47,908 bases of DNA, taken from contig CANJZW010000032.1 of the NCBI GenBank assembly GCA_947479475.1, forward strand, positions 1-47,908. Direction: 5' to 3'. Below are positions 18,566 to 26,902 of this stretch, piece by piece. Position 1 is the stretch's first letter; each line of letters opens with the position of its first letter. A program made the translations under genes and the position numbers. Below the pieces are notes generated by a model, which saw only the letters and a list, made by a program, of their open reading frames with translations, did not search any database and was not told the origin of the DNA. Origin of the DNA: Chthoniobacteraceae bacterium (GTDB lineage Bacteria; Verrucomicrobiota; Verrucomicrobiia; Chthoniobacterales; Chthoniobacteraceae).

Positions 18566-20557
18566 ATGAATCCAGAATTCGCAACCCCAGTTCTTCTCGA
18601 AATGTTAGCCAAATGCGGGGCAATCTTTCTCCCTGCGGTGGTGGTTGATCGGACATGGCGCGGCGCTTCGGCAGCGCAGCGGCATCTCGTCTGGTTTTCC
18701 GCTATCGTTGCGGTGTTGCTCCTGCCGATGACGCGTCTGGTTGCTCCACGCTGGCCGGTTCAGATCCAGCAGCGGGCGAAAGTCGCAGATTCGCCAAGCG
18801 TCTTTTCGTTTGCGCCGGTATTGGTCGCATCTGCGACGCCTGATTTTTCTCCTGTGGAAGTAAGCCCGCCTTCCTGGAAGACTCCCAATTGGCGGAAGCT
18901 CATTCTAATTGGCTGGCTCTCCGGCGCCGTGCTCGTGTTCGGCTTGCGGTTGTTGGGAAGCTGGCGATTGCTCCTGCTTCAGCGAGACAGTCGGCTACTA
19001 GACGATGCGCGGATCGCAGCTCTGGCGGAGCACATTTTGCGCACACTCGGGATCGATCGCCACGTCGAGATCCGTCTTTCGGGGGAGTGCCGTGTTCCCA
19101 TGACTTGGGGCAGCCTGCGGCCGGTCCTGATGCTTCCGACGGAAGCGCTCGCATGGAGCGACGCGCGTCTCAAAGCGGCTCTGCTCCACGAAGCGGGGCA
19201 CGTCAGTCGCCACGATTATCTCACCCGCTGGATCGCACAGCTCGCGTGCGCTGTTTATTGGCCGAATCCTCTTGTCTGGCTCGCCGCGCGCTCGCTTCGC
19301 ATTGCGCAGGAGCAGGCGACGGACGACGTCGTGCTCCGGTCCGGGACGCAGACTGAAGACTATGCCTTGCAGCTTTGTGACGCCGCCCGGACCGTCTCCG
19401 CGAGAGGCTTTCTCGCGAGGCACGTGGTCGCGATGGCAAGCCCATCGACACTGGAAGGCCGTGTCCTTGCGATTATGGATGAGAAGCGCGAGCGGCGCCC
19501 GCTCAGCCGCAGGTTGGCCGCCGTTGGAGTCGCAGCGGTAAGCGTGGTCCTCGCCGTCTGCGGGATGGTGCAGCTCTCAGGCGCTGAGAAGAAAGAGTCG
19601 CCGCTGAAGAACGAGTCTTCGACTCCGGAACTGGAAGGGAAAGCGCCACAGATTGAGATCGAATCAAAATTTGTGGAGATCACTGAAAGTGCCGCAACGC
19701 GCACTGCGATGCCGTGGCTGCCGGTGCGCCCGGAATCTGGCGAGTCGCACGGGTATGTTGCCGGGGTATTCAACGACGAAGATCTGCAAGCGACAATGAA
19801 GGCGCTCAACCAAACGGGAGGGGTGGACCTCCTCTGTACTCCGCGCGTGACCACTCGATCGAAGCAGCACGCGACAATCGAGATGGTCCGGGAATTTCGA
19901 TACCCGACGGAATGGGTGAAGGGAACGAAACCCGAGGCGTGGAAGCCGACAGCGTTTGAGGCGAAGAATATCGGCATCACCCTTGGGGTCGATGCGACTT
20001 TCAATGAGGACGGGACCATCGATCTTAATCTTGCGCCGGAGGTCACCGAGTTCGTGGGGTTTAGAGACATAGACGCTGGCGGAAAGAACGTATTTCCACG
20101 CCCGGAGTCAACCAAAGCGTTGCAAGACCGCTTCTCGGCCTCGCTGATTGGGACAGTGCCGTCCGGCCACCGTTCGCAGGCGATTTTTTCGACACGAAAG
20201 ATCGACACATCGATTTCAATCAGGGCGGGAGAGACGGTCGTCGTGGAGCTGCCAGCCAAAGACGATACGCAGGTCTTAGAAATTCGTGAGGGAAAAGGAG
20301 TAAAAAAGCGTGAAACGCTGCAAGTGAAGCGGCGGCTCCTTGTTTTTGTGTCAGCGAAGCTTATCAAACCCGTGATCGTTGAGAAATCAGTCACGATCAC
20401 GTCCGACTCTCAGACTTTCGACAAGACCAAGGGCGCAGTGACGGCGAGCGGCAATGTGAAGATCGAAACGCCACAAACCGTGATCATGGCGGAGAAGGTG
20501 GAGATCAAACTAAAGCCGGTCAAGGGCGCCGCACCGGCCGACACAAAATATCCCTAA
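18566..20557 (+). CDS. M56 (BlaR1-type) membrane metalloprotease with C-terminal secretin-like and LptA-like segments
   Basis: A 663-residue protein. Membrane segments are likely at about 15-28, 41-60 and 112-131, with a last one near 317-336. The M56 zinc motif HEAGH is at 208-212, with a likely third ligand in the AQEQATDD segment at about 249. In place of the usual BlaR1 penicillin-binding sensor, the periplasmic C-terminus has a block at about 362-610 that reads like the core of a bacterial secretin: IEIESKFVEITES, TLGVDATFNEDGTIDLNLAP, then SIRAGETVVVELP and RRLLVFVSAKLI. After it, residues about 613-655 (SDSQTFDKTKGAVTASGNVK) look like one repeat of the LptA/OstA beta-jellyroll. It presumably senses an envelope signal and cleaves the BlaI-type repressor encoded upstream. 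Domain calls for the C-terminus are from pattern memory. Confidence 0.85.
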   Translation: MNPEFATPVLLEMLAKCGAIFLPAVVVDRTWRGASAAQRHLVWFSAIVAVLLLPMTRLVAPRWPVQIQQRAKVADSPSVFSFAPVLVASATPDFSPVEVSPPSWKTPNWRKLILIGWLSGAVLVFGLRLLGSWRLLLLQRDSRLLDDARIAALAEHILRTLGIDRHVEIRLSGECRVPMTWGSLRPVLMLPTEALAWSDARLKAALLHEAGHVSRHDYLTRWIAQLACAVYWPNPLVWLAARSLRIAQEQATDDVVLRSGTQTEDYALQLCDAARTVSARGFLARHVVAMASPSTLEGRVLAIMDEKRERRPLSRRLAAVGVAAVSVVLAVCGMVQLSGAEKKESPLKNESSTPELEGKAPQIEIESKFVEITESAATRTAMPWLPVRPESGESHGYVAGVFNDEDLQATMKALNQTGGVDLLCTPRVTTRSKQHATIEMVREFRYPTEWVKGTKPEAWKPTAFEAKNIGITLGVDATFNEDGTIDLNLAPEVTEFVGFRDIDAGGKNVFPRPESTKALQDRFSASLIGTVPSGHRSQAIFSTRKIDTSISIRAGETVVVELPAKDDTQVLEIREGKGVKKRETLQVKRRLLVFVSAKLIKPVIVEKSVTITSDSQTFDKTKGAVTASGNVKIETPQTVIMAEKVEIKLKPVKGAAPADTKYP

Positions 20558-20651
20558 GTTTGCGGCATGGGCGTGCACTTTAGCCCGCTATCAGACGCTC
20601 CAGTTTTAACGCTCGCGCCAGCGCCGGGGGGCGAGCCTCGACGAAGATATC

Positions 20652-21059
20652 ATGGACCTACTCTATAGTGTAGACTCGCCGGAACCCGAAGCTGTGGCTC
20701 TCCGCGCACGAGCTTTAAAGGAGTGCATCGAAAAACTTGCACCAAAGGCGTTTGAATTGGTTCGACAACGGTACCATCTCGGGCAGCTTCCCGAAGCCAT
20801 TGCCGCGGCCGTCGGCTGGACGCCGAATTCTGTGCGTACGTCAGGGTACCGGCTCACGGAGCGCAACGACGACACAATAGAGCTCTATGAACATTCCGTC
20901 GACCCCATGGAATACGATAGTGTCGCGGGCCTGCCCGAACATGATTCAACCGTAAATAAGCTACGTGCCATGTTGCTAGTGGAATTGGGGTCTCTTTCAC
21001 CCGTAAAAATAATATATGCAACTCTCGCTTCTTCTTGTCGCGCCGCTTCTGGCTTTTAA
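20652..21059 (+). pseudogene. Sigma-70 family region-4 fragment (ECF-like)
   Basis: Residues 14-70 resemble the region 4 helix-turn-helix of small sigma factors: ALKECIEKLAPKAFELVRQR followed by YHLGQLPEAIAAAVGWTPNS. A full sigma factor would have region 2 first. That part is absent, and upstream bases show no matching frame. The open frame continues beyond the helix-turn-helix into unrelated sequence and runs 44 bases into the SGNH hydrolase gene at 21016. I read it as the 3' remnant of a sigma gene. It could still encode a short helix-turn-helix protein. Such sigma genes in this phylum normally precede a FecR- or LamG-containing gene, which is not seen here. Confidence 0.55.
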
Positions 21060-22023
21060 ATACCCCCATCCGCCCGCCGATCCGCAGCCTGCGGGCTGGC
21101 CGCTCACGGCCGAGGAGCGCGCCTATATTGTCGAAAAACCGGAGCACGACCGGCGCCCCGGCCGCGAGTCGAACAAGCACCTGCCAAAACTCTGGCCCTG
21201 CGTCCCGACCGCAGGCCATTGGGGCGGCGCAAGCTGGCTGGAGACGCACGCCAAACTCGTGGACTACGTCCGTTCGAACCCCGGGCCGGTCGACGTGTTG
21301 CTGGTTGGTGATTCCATCACCCAGCAGTGGGGCGGACCCCTGGACACCGGCGTGTTCAACGAGGCGTGGAATACGCATTTTCAAAAGTACAAAGTGATAA
21401 ACATTGGCCTCGGTGGCGACAAAGTTCAGAACGTACTCTGGCGACTCGACCACGGCGGAGTGGATGGACTCAAGCCGCGCGCGATCGTGATGATGATCGG
21501 TAACAATAACATGTTCTTTACGCCCGAGACCGGCGTCGCCGCCGCCGCCCAAGGCGTAAAGGCCTGCTTAGCCAACCTGCGCGAGAAATTCCCCGAGGCC
21601 GACGTGGTTGTCGCGAAGATCCTGCCCTGTCATGCCCCAAAGGTCCGCTTCTATGAGGACATCCTCCTGACGAACGCCGAGATCGATAAACTAAATCTCG
21701 GAGCCGATCTGAAGGTCCGCGTGCTTGACCTGACCAAGGACTTCCTCAACACCGACGGTTCGATTAAGCCTGCCCTCCTTAAGCCGGACAATATCCACCT
21801 GTCGCTCGAAGGGTACATGGTCTATGCCTCCCGGCTGAAGCCTCTGCTGGATGAGTTTCTGGGGGGCAAAGGCTTCGGCGCTTCCGTCATCTTCCCCGCC
21901 AAGGGAAGGGACGTAAAAACCAGTGCCACTGCGGAGGCCAGATCTCCGACTCCGAGACGTGCAAACCCGAAAAAAGCATCAATCGTAGCGGGTCCGATCG
22001 TCCACGGTTCGATGACGTACTAA
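21016..22023 (+). CDS. SGNH/GDSL hydrolase, PAF-acetylhydrolase-like
   Basis: A 335-residue protein with a short hydrophobic N-terminus (MQLSLLLVAPLLAF). Block I is LLVGDSITQQW with serine at 100; block II glycine is in NIGLGGDKVQN; block III reads MMIGNNNMFF, where the usual GxND is GNNN, keeping the asparagine; block V is DNIHLSLEGY with Asp 258 and His 261. This set supports an active esterase, likely deacylating carbohydrates or lipids outside the cytoplasm. A basic, low-complexity tail of about 50 residues follows the catalytic domain. The 5' end overlaps the sigma-factor fragment, and its stop codon overlaps the end of the truncated GH79-like gene on the other strand, so both flanks look like rearrangement joints. 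Confidence 0.85.
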   Translation: MQLSLLLVAPLLAFKYPHPPADPQPAGWPLTAEERAYIVEKPEHDRRPGRESNKHLPKLWPCVPTAGHWGGASWLETHAKLVDYVRSNPGPVDVLLVGDSITQQWGGPLDTGVFNEAWNTHFQKYKVINIGLGGDKVQNVLWRLDHGGVDGLKPRAIVMMIGNNNMFFTPETGVAAAAQGVKACLANLREKFPEADVVVAKILPCHAPKVRFYEDILLTNAEIDKLNLGADLKVRVLDLTKDFLNTDGSIKPALLKPDNIHLSLEGYMVYASRLKPLLDEFLGGKGFGASVIFPAKGRDVKTSATAEARSPTPRRANPKKASIVAGPIVHGSMTY

Positions 22024-22328
22024 TTGTCCTTCATGGATTCCATGGCGGGGTTTGCCTCCCGTTGAAAAAACGTAGAATCGACTCCATTGGCTCCGATTCG
22101 AAGCACTCCCGACCCAAGCGTCCGGCAGAGATTGATTAGAGTCGTATTTTTCGGGCTGAAGGAGTCATGCGTAAGGATTTTCTTTTCCGTGCTGTGTCCA
22201 ACAAAGTCCATAGGAATGACTGCGCCGGGTTCCTCTGGATGAATGGTTGCCGTGGCAGTAGGCAGCGCGGTCTCGACAGCGACGGCAGAGGAAAGGGAGA
22301 GTGCGAGGAGTGTGGCAATAAGTTTCAC
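22020..22328 (-). pseudogene. 5' fragment of a GH79-like (beta-glucuronidase/heparanase family) gene
   Basis: From a GTG at 22328 the frame encodes a signal peptide (KLIATLLALSLSSAVAVE). The mature part then contains PMDFVGHSTEKKIL, FSPKNTTLINLCRTLG and GVLRIGANGVDSTFF, which match the start of GH79-type barrels. Those normally read close to FVGxSYE, FSPxNxxLxxLFRxLG and GVLRIGGNS. The frame ends after 102 residues at a TAG that lies within the end of the SGNH gene, while the full enzyme is several hundred residues. This is a 3'-truncated gene, cut where the SGNH gene begins on the other strand. The family call is moderate; the truncation is clear if the family is right. Confidence 0.6.
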
Positions 22329-22456
22329 AAGAGGGGAGTGCGCAGGTGAGGGGGCGATAGAGCGTTTTTTTGTGAAGTTTCCAGGGCAGAAGCGAAAGCA
22401 TTTAGAAACAACGGTCCGGCAAAACCCATTCGTGCGGCCCGTGCGGATTCTTGAAG

Positions 22457-23566
22457 TCATTGACCAAAATGCTTGAGCCGGTTTTCTAAAAACCCCTCTG
22501 CAACGGATCGCGCTTCCGCTCCGTAGCGGTGGCCAAGGCCGTGGTTGAACCAACCGATGTTCTGCGGCGCACCCAGAAGACGGTAGATTGGAAGCGCAGC
22601 CTCAATCAGCGCCCAGCTTGCATCCGTGTCCGCAGCGCCCTTGCCCTCTCCACCCGCCAGGACCAGAACGGGACGAGGGGCGATAAGCGCCAGTAATTCG
22701 TGATTTTCCCGCGCGAATTCGGGGTTCCGAATCTCCGGTCCAAGATACCAGACCGCCTCCCAATTACTCTGCCGCAACCCGATGCCACCTTCGCTCGAAA
22801 CCACACACCGGGGCCGGCCATCAAATGCCGCCACGTACAGAACTTCCTTAGCGCCCAAAGAATGCCCGAAGATGCCGAGGCGTGCAGGATCCACCATCGG
22901 TAGGCTTTCGGCAAGGTCCAGAGCTCGGATCCCGTCCCAGGTCATCCGGGTGATTCCCTTCCAGGAGGGGTGGCTTTCCTGCATTTTGCGGACGCGTGCG
23001 GCATAGCCGTTTTCGCCGGGTTTAAGGAAGCCTTCGGGAATTTCGCTCCAAAGGAAACAGCGGGGGACTACCACAATGTAGCCCTGGTGGACAAGTTGGA
23101 TGGCCTGTTGGCGTTCGGGTTCCTCCTCCCCTTCAAGACCCACCACGCGCTTGTAGTGTTCGGCATAGGTGGGATGGAACAATACGATGGTCGGGAGTTT
23201 CCCCGTGGCGCCCTTGGGAACGAGGAGCACGGCGTCGGTGCGCACGTCGGCCTCAATCTGGTAGGTGATCGTTTGGCGGGTGAAGGTGGGCAGTTCTTCC
23301 TTGGCCAAAAATTCGGTTTGGAGCGGGACTTTTTGCTTTGGGAACTCGCCCAAAAGGGTGGTCCATTGCGCCCTGAGCGCCTCGGCTTGCTTGTCCCAGT
23401 CCGTGCGGGCGGAAGCGCTTTCGGGGGAACCTGAGAGCAGGGGTGGGAGTTGTCGGGCTTGGGGGTGGGGCTTCACCGGTGGCTTCTGAAGGTCGGGCAG
23501 TGGGCTAGGGACAGCATAAGATGCGCTAGCCGTTATTAATAGAGCAATGAGGAGCAGGGGGTGCAT
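22457..23566 (-). CDS. Exported alpha/beta hydrolase (dienelactone-hydrolase/acetyl-xylan-esterase type)
   Basis: The ATG at 23566 gives 369 residues beginning MHPLLLIALLITASASYAVP, a signal peptide; the open frame extends 38 codons upstream without such features. The oxyanion region IVLFHPTYAEHYKR, the nucleophile elbow FGHSLGAKE (serine near 236) and a late GWFNHGLGHRYG with the likely catalytic histidine support an active hydrolase. LIAPRPVLVLAGGEGKGAAD carries the acid strand. The general shape matches secreted carbohydrate esterases of this phylum. It stands alone, downstream of nothing on its strand, and is divergent from the ferritin-like operon with 294 bases between the starts. Confidence 0.82.
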   Translation of the reverse strand: MHPLLLIALLITASASYAVPSPLPDLQKPPVKPHPQARQLPPLLSGSPESASARTDWDKQAEALRAQWTTLLGEFPKQKVPLQTEFLAKEELPTFTRQTITYQIEADVRTDAVLLVPKGATGKLPTIVLFHPTYAEHYKRVVGLEGEEEPERQQAIQLVHQGYIVVVPRCFLWSEIPEGFLKPGENGYAARVRKMQESHPSWKGITRMTWDGIRALDLAESLPMVDPARLGIFGHSLGAKEVLYVAAFDGRPRCVVSSEGGIGLRQSNWEAVWYLGPEIRNPEFARENHELLALIAPRPVLVLAGGEGKGAADTDASWALIEAALPIYRLLGAPQNIGWFNHGLGHRYGAEARSVAEGFLENRLKHFGQ

Positions 23567-23860
23567 AGGATGAAGAGGACTACGTGACAGAGCAGATTGC
23601 ATTCCTCTTTTTGGAGCGTCGGTTGGGGGTCTCTTCTGACGGTCCGGTCTTGTCGCTTGCGGGGCTGGAGAAGAGCTCAAAAACGAATCCGCAACCCCGC
23701 CCCGATGGCTCCAAATCCAAATCCGTTAAAAGGTGGGGGCTTAACTGCCGGCGCTCCGGTGGCAAGACGCGACAGCTTGAGAAAGGGCGCAAAATTCGCG
23801 GCCATTTTGGTGCCAATGCGGAGCGTCTTCTGACAAGGTTGGGGGTATCAATCTTATCTT

Positions 23861-25282
23861 ATGGACTACCAATCCTACCGTGAGCTGCCCCCTCTTGCTG
23901 GAATTACCAATTTCAACTCCGCCGCCAAACCGGGCCTTTCTGTGGAAAGCTGCGTGGGCCGTCTCAAGCGCATCCATTGGGCCTTTCGCCGGATGAACCA
24001 AATTTTGGTGCACCGCATCGCGAGCGAACCCGTGTACGAGCTCAAAATGGGGTTCAGCCTCCACGCCCACTACTGTGCGGAACATGCCGCGGCCCTGCGC
24101 AAGCGCGTGTCTGAAATGCGGGAGCCGCCTCTCGGGCTGGACCATGCGCCGGATGCCGCGTTGGAAGTGTTTTTCGACGAAATCCTCGCTTCGCCCGACA
24201 CGGCGTTGATGCTTGCCGGTTTTTACGCGCACGCGGTGCCTGCGCTTCTGGCCGCTTTAAAGAGCTACCTGTCCGACACCAATGCGCTAGTGGATCATCC
24301 TTCGATCCGGGTGTGCCGGTTTGCCGTTTTGGAGGTGGAGGAGATGGCCGGATATGGGGCGCGGTGTGTGGAGCAGATGGCTGGGCCCTCTGAGCGGGAG
24401 AAGGGGCGGTCTTGGGAGAGCCTTCTGGAGCGGCTTCTTTTGCAGAGCGGCTCTTTAGACGGCAGCACTAAGGGCGAGGGGGTCATCCCAGAGCGGCTGT
24501 TTTCGGCTGAGGCCTACCAATACGACCCGGTTCCGAAACGGGACGAGCGTTTTCCGGATCCCTACAACATGGGGGTGCATGCCGAGGCGTTTTTGTACGA
24601 CCCGACGTTGCCTGTCATGCCCAAGCCTCTAATGTTGTATTACAAACGTCTGAGGGAGATAGATGTTCCGGAGGTTCTGGCCTCCATTCTGGCGGAAACC
24701 ACCGGGAAGCCCTGGGACTATACCGTCGACCTCACCCGGCAGCTCTGGGACGAGGCTCGTCATGCCATGATCGGTGAAGTGGGCTTTGTGCAGGCTGGAA
24801 TCGACTGGAGGGAGTTTGTACGGATCAATTTCACCTGGTCGATGGCGCTCAACACCCAGTTGCGGCCGCTTGAACGCCATGCCGTCCTTTACTTCATCGA
24901 ACAAGGATTGATGCCCAAAACCGGTAAACGCTTCGAGTGGGAGCTGGGCCTTGCCTCCGGAGATCCATTCGCAGGACTCGCCCAGGATTTTGACTGGGCC
25001 GACGAAGTCCTCCATGCGCGCATCGGGCGCGACTGGTACGTGAAGGAAATCGGCGACCCCAAAAAGGCCACTGCCTATGGCGACGAGTGTTGGTCGCGTG
25101 TGCTCATTGAATGGGAGAAGTACCGCGCCGAAGGGCTCACACAGCATTCAAATTGGTGGCAGCCGCTTTACCTGGAATGGTGCAGGATTCATGGCCGCGA
25201 ACCGGAACCGGCGGTGCTGGCGTTTGACACCAACTATTCGGCCAAACGCGCTGACCTAAGGGAGCTGAGCGCTTCCGCGTAA
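23861..25282 (+). CDS. Ferritin-like (putative diiron) protein of unknown function
   Basis: A 473-residue cytoplasmic protein with no signal peptide and no family name I can give. The helical C-terminal half has the pattern of a ferritin-like four-helix diiron site: ILAET (Glu 279), DEARH (Glu 298, His 301), LERHAVLYFIE (Glu 338, Glu 347) and DEVLH (Glu 382, His 385). That is two glutamates plus two ExxH motifs in the expected order. The N-terminal half adds VYELK (Glu 60) and CAEHAA (Glu 74, His 75). Such proteins are oxidases, oxygenases or ferritin-like scaffolds. It leads a plus-strand operon with an SDR (12 bases later) and an esterase (18 bases after that), suggesting a small oxidative pathway. 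The substrate is unknown. Confidence 0.7.
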   Translation: MDYQSYRELPPLAGITNFNSAAKPGLSVESCVGRLKRIHWAFRRMNQILVHRIASEPVYELKMGFSLHAHYCAEHAAALRKRVSEMREPPLGLDHAPDAALEVFFDEILASPDTALMLAGFYAHAVPALLAALKSYLSDTNALVDHPSIRVCRFAVLEVEEMAGYGARCVEQMAGPSEREKGRSWESLLERLLLQSGSLDGSTKGEGVIPERLFSAEAYQYDPVPKRDERFPDPYNMGVHAEAFLYDPTLPVMPKPLMLYYKRLREIDVPEVLASILAETTGKPWDYTVDLTRQLWDEARHAMIGEVGFVQAGIDWREFVRINFTWSMALNTQLRPLERHAVLYFIEQGLMPKTGKRFEWELGLASGDPFAGLAQDFDWADEVLHARIGRDWYVKEIGDPKKATAYGDECWSRVLIEWEKYRAEGLTQHSNWWQPLYLEWCRIHGREPEPAVLAFDTNYSAKRADLRELSASA

Positions 25283-25294
25283 TTGATTGTTTCC

Positions 25295-26026
25295 ATGAAT
25301 TTAAACCAAATCAGTTGTGTGGTCACGGGCGCCGCGCGAGGAATCGGCCTTGCCCTTGCACAGACCTTGCTGAAGGCACACGCGCGTGTCGTCCTCAGCG
25401 ATTCTGATGCGTCCGCTTTGGAGGCGTCCGTCGCAATGCTGGATCATCCCGCTGCGGTGGGCTTCAGGGCTGACGTGACTTCGGCTTCCGACATGGAGGC
25501 TTTGGCCTTGGCTGCGGCCGCCCATGCGGGACCGGTGGCGCTGTGGGTCAATAATGCCGGTCTGGCCAGGCACCGCGCCATCAAGGACTACACTCCGGAA
25601 GAGATCGACCTGATGTTGGCGGTGAATTTAAAGGGCACGATTCTTGGGAGCCAGGCCGCCCTGCGCGCGATGGTTCCGGTGCGCCGAGGCCATATCATCA
25701 ACATCATTTCCACGGCGAGTTTGCGGGGGATCCCCGGAGAGACGGTGTATTGCGCTGCAAAATGGGGTGTCCGCGGCTTTACGCAGGGACTACGGGAAGA
25801 GGCCGCCCCTGTTGGGGTGCGCGTCACCGCACTGCTTCCGGGTGGCGTTGATACGGGCTTCTGGCAGGGAGCCACCGCGCGCCCCATGCCCGTGGAGGAC
25901 TTTCTTTCCGCGCAGCAGGTTGCCGACGCGGTTGTGACCCTTGCGCAGATGGACGACAGCGTAGTGCCCCAGGAGCTTGTCCTGAGGGCTTTGCGAGATC
26001 GCGATTTTGCTCAGGCAGATGTTTGA
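25295..26026 (+). CDS. Short-chain dehydrogenase/reductase (SDR)
   Basis: The ATG at 25295 gives 243 residues; an in-frame TTG four codons earlier is possible but unneeded. The cofactor-binding motif TGAARGIG is at 11-18, the structural motif NNAG at 86-89, and the catalytic residues are Ser 139, Tyr 152 and Lys 156 (in VYCAAK). All SDR signatures are intact, and the length is typical of classical SDRs. It is NAD(P)-dependent and cytoplasmic; substrate cannot be read. Position between a ferritin-like protein and an esterase with tight spacing suggests that it oxidises or reduces an intermediate of the same pathway. Confidence 0.92.
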   Translation: MNLNQISCVVTGAARGIGLALAQTLLKAHARVVLSDSDASALEASVAMLDHPAAVGFRADVTSASDMEALALAAAAHAGPVALWVNNAGLARHRAIKDYTPEEIDLMLAVNLKGTILGSQAALRAMVPVRRGHIINIISTASLRGIPGETVYCAAKWGVRGFTQGLREEAAPVGVRVTALLPGGVDTGFWQGATARPMPVEDFLSAQQVADAVVTLAQMDDSVVPQELVLRALRDRDFAQADV

Positions 26027-26044
26027 ACCCTCAGCGACAGCGAG

Positions 26045-26857
26045 ATGAGCCCCCGGCCCCCCGTCACGTTTCGGACCATTGAAATTTCCGATCCACGCTT
26101 CGAAAAAGAGGGACTCCGTCATGTCACGGTGAAAAGCCCGGCGCTCGGGCAGCGGGCGGATCTCAGCGTTTACGTGTGTGAGGGAGCGCATCACGCGCGG
26201 CGTGTGCCACTGGTGATCCTGCTGCACGGCGTGTATGGAAGCCACTGGGCGTGGGCCCTTAAAGGGGGGGCGCACCGGACTGCGGCGCGGCTTTGTGCGG
26301 CGGGGACGATTCCGCCGATGGTCCTGGCCATGCCCAGCGACGGCCTTTGGGGGGATGGAAGCGGGTATCTTTCCCACCGGACCCAGGATTTTGAGCGCTG
26401 GATCATGGATGAAGTTCCCGCAGCGGCCCGACTGGCGGCCCCTTGCCTGAGTGCGGATGCGCCGGTGTGTATCGCAGGGCTTTCGATGGGGGGCTTTGGC
26501 GCGCTTCGTCTGGCGGCCAAACACCCCGGCCATTTTCTCGCCGCCTCGGGGCACTCGTCGGCCACGCACCTCGAACAGTTGCGGGACTACGTGGAGGAAC
26601 CGTTGGCCACATTCACCGCGCTGGAAGAGGACCGCTCCGTATTGGACACCTTTTTGCGACAAAAACATCCCTTCCCCAGAATCCGCTTTGACTGCGGGAC
26701 GGAAGACCCGCTGCTTGAGTTCAATCGCTCTTTGCACAGAGGTTTGGAAACGGCCGGGATCCCGCACTTGTACGAGGAGTTTGCCGGCGGGCATGAGTGG
26801 CCCTACTGGGAAAAGCATCTGGAGCAGACGCTGCTCTTTTTTGCGGCGGCGCTCTGA
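26045..26857 (+). CDS. Cytoplasmic esterase of the esterase D/feruloyl-esterase-like family
   Basis: A 270-residue alpha/beta hydrolase without a signal peptide. The oxyanion region is LVILLHGVYGSHWAW, the nucleophile elbow GLSMGGFGA has serine 147, the acid is probably in FDCGTEDPLLEFN, and the histidine in FAGGHEWPYW. This pattern fits the putative-esterase family that includes S-formylglutathione hydrolase, feruloyl esterase and trehalose mycolyltransferase. It is the third gene of the ferritin-like/SDR operon, 18 bases after the SDR stop. Lack of export suggests an intracellular ester or thioester as substrate, unlike the other esterases in the window. Confidence 0.85.
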   Translation: MSPRPPVTFRTIEISDPRFEKEGLRHVTVKSPALGQRADLSVYVCEGAHHARRVPLVILLHGVYGSHWAWALKGGAHRTAARLCAAGTIPPMVLAMPSDGLWGDGSGYLSHRTQDFERWIMDEVPAAARLAAPCLSADAPVCIAGLSMGGFGALRLAAKHPGHFLAASGHSSATHLEQLRDYVEEPLATFTALEEDRSVLDTFLRQKHPFPRIRFDCGTEDPLLEFNRSLHRGLETAGIPHLYEEFAGGHEWPYWEKHLEQTLLFFAAAL

Positions 26858-26902
26858 AGCGGCTGGCTGCTTTCCCTGCGGCACGCGGGTGCTGGAGCAA
26901 AC

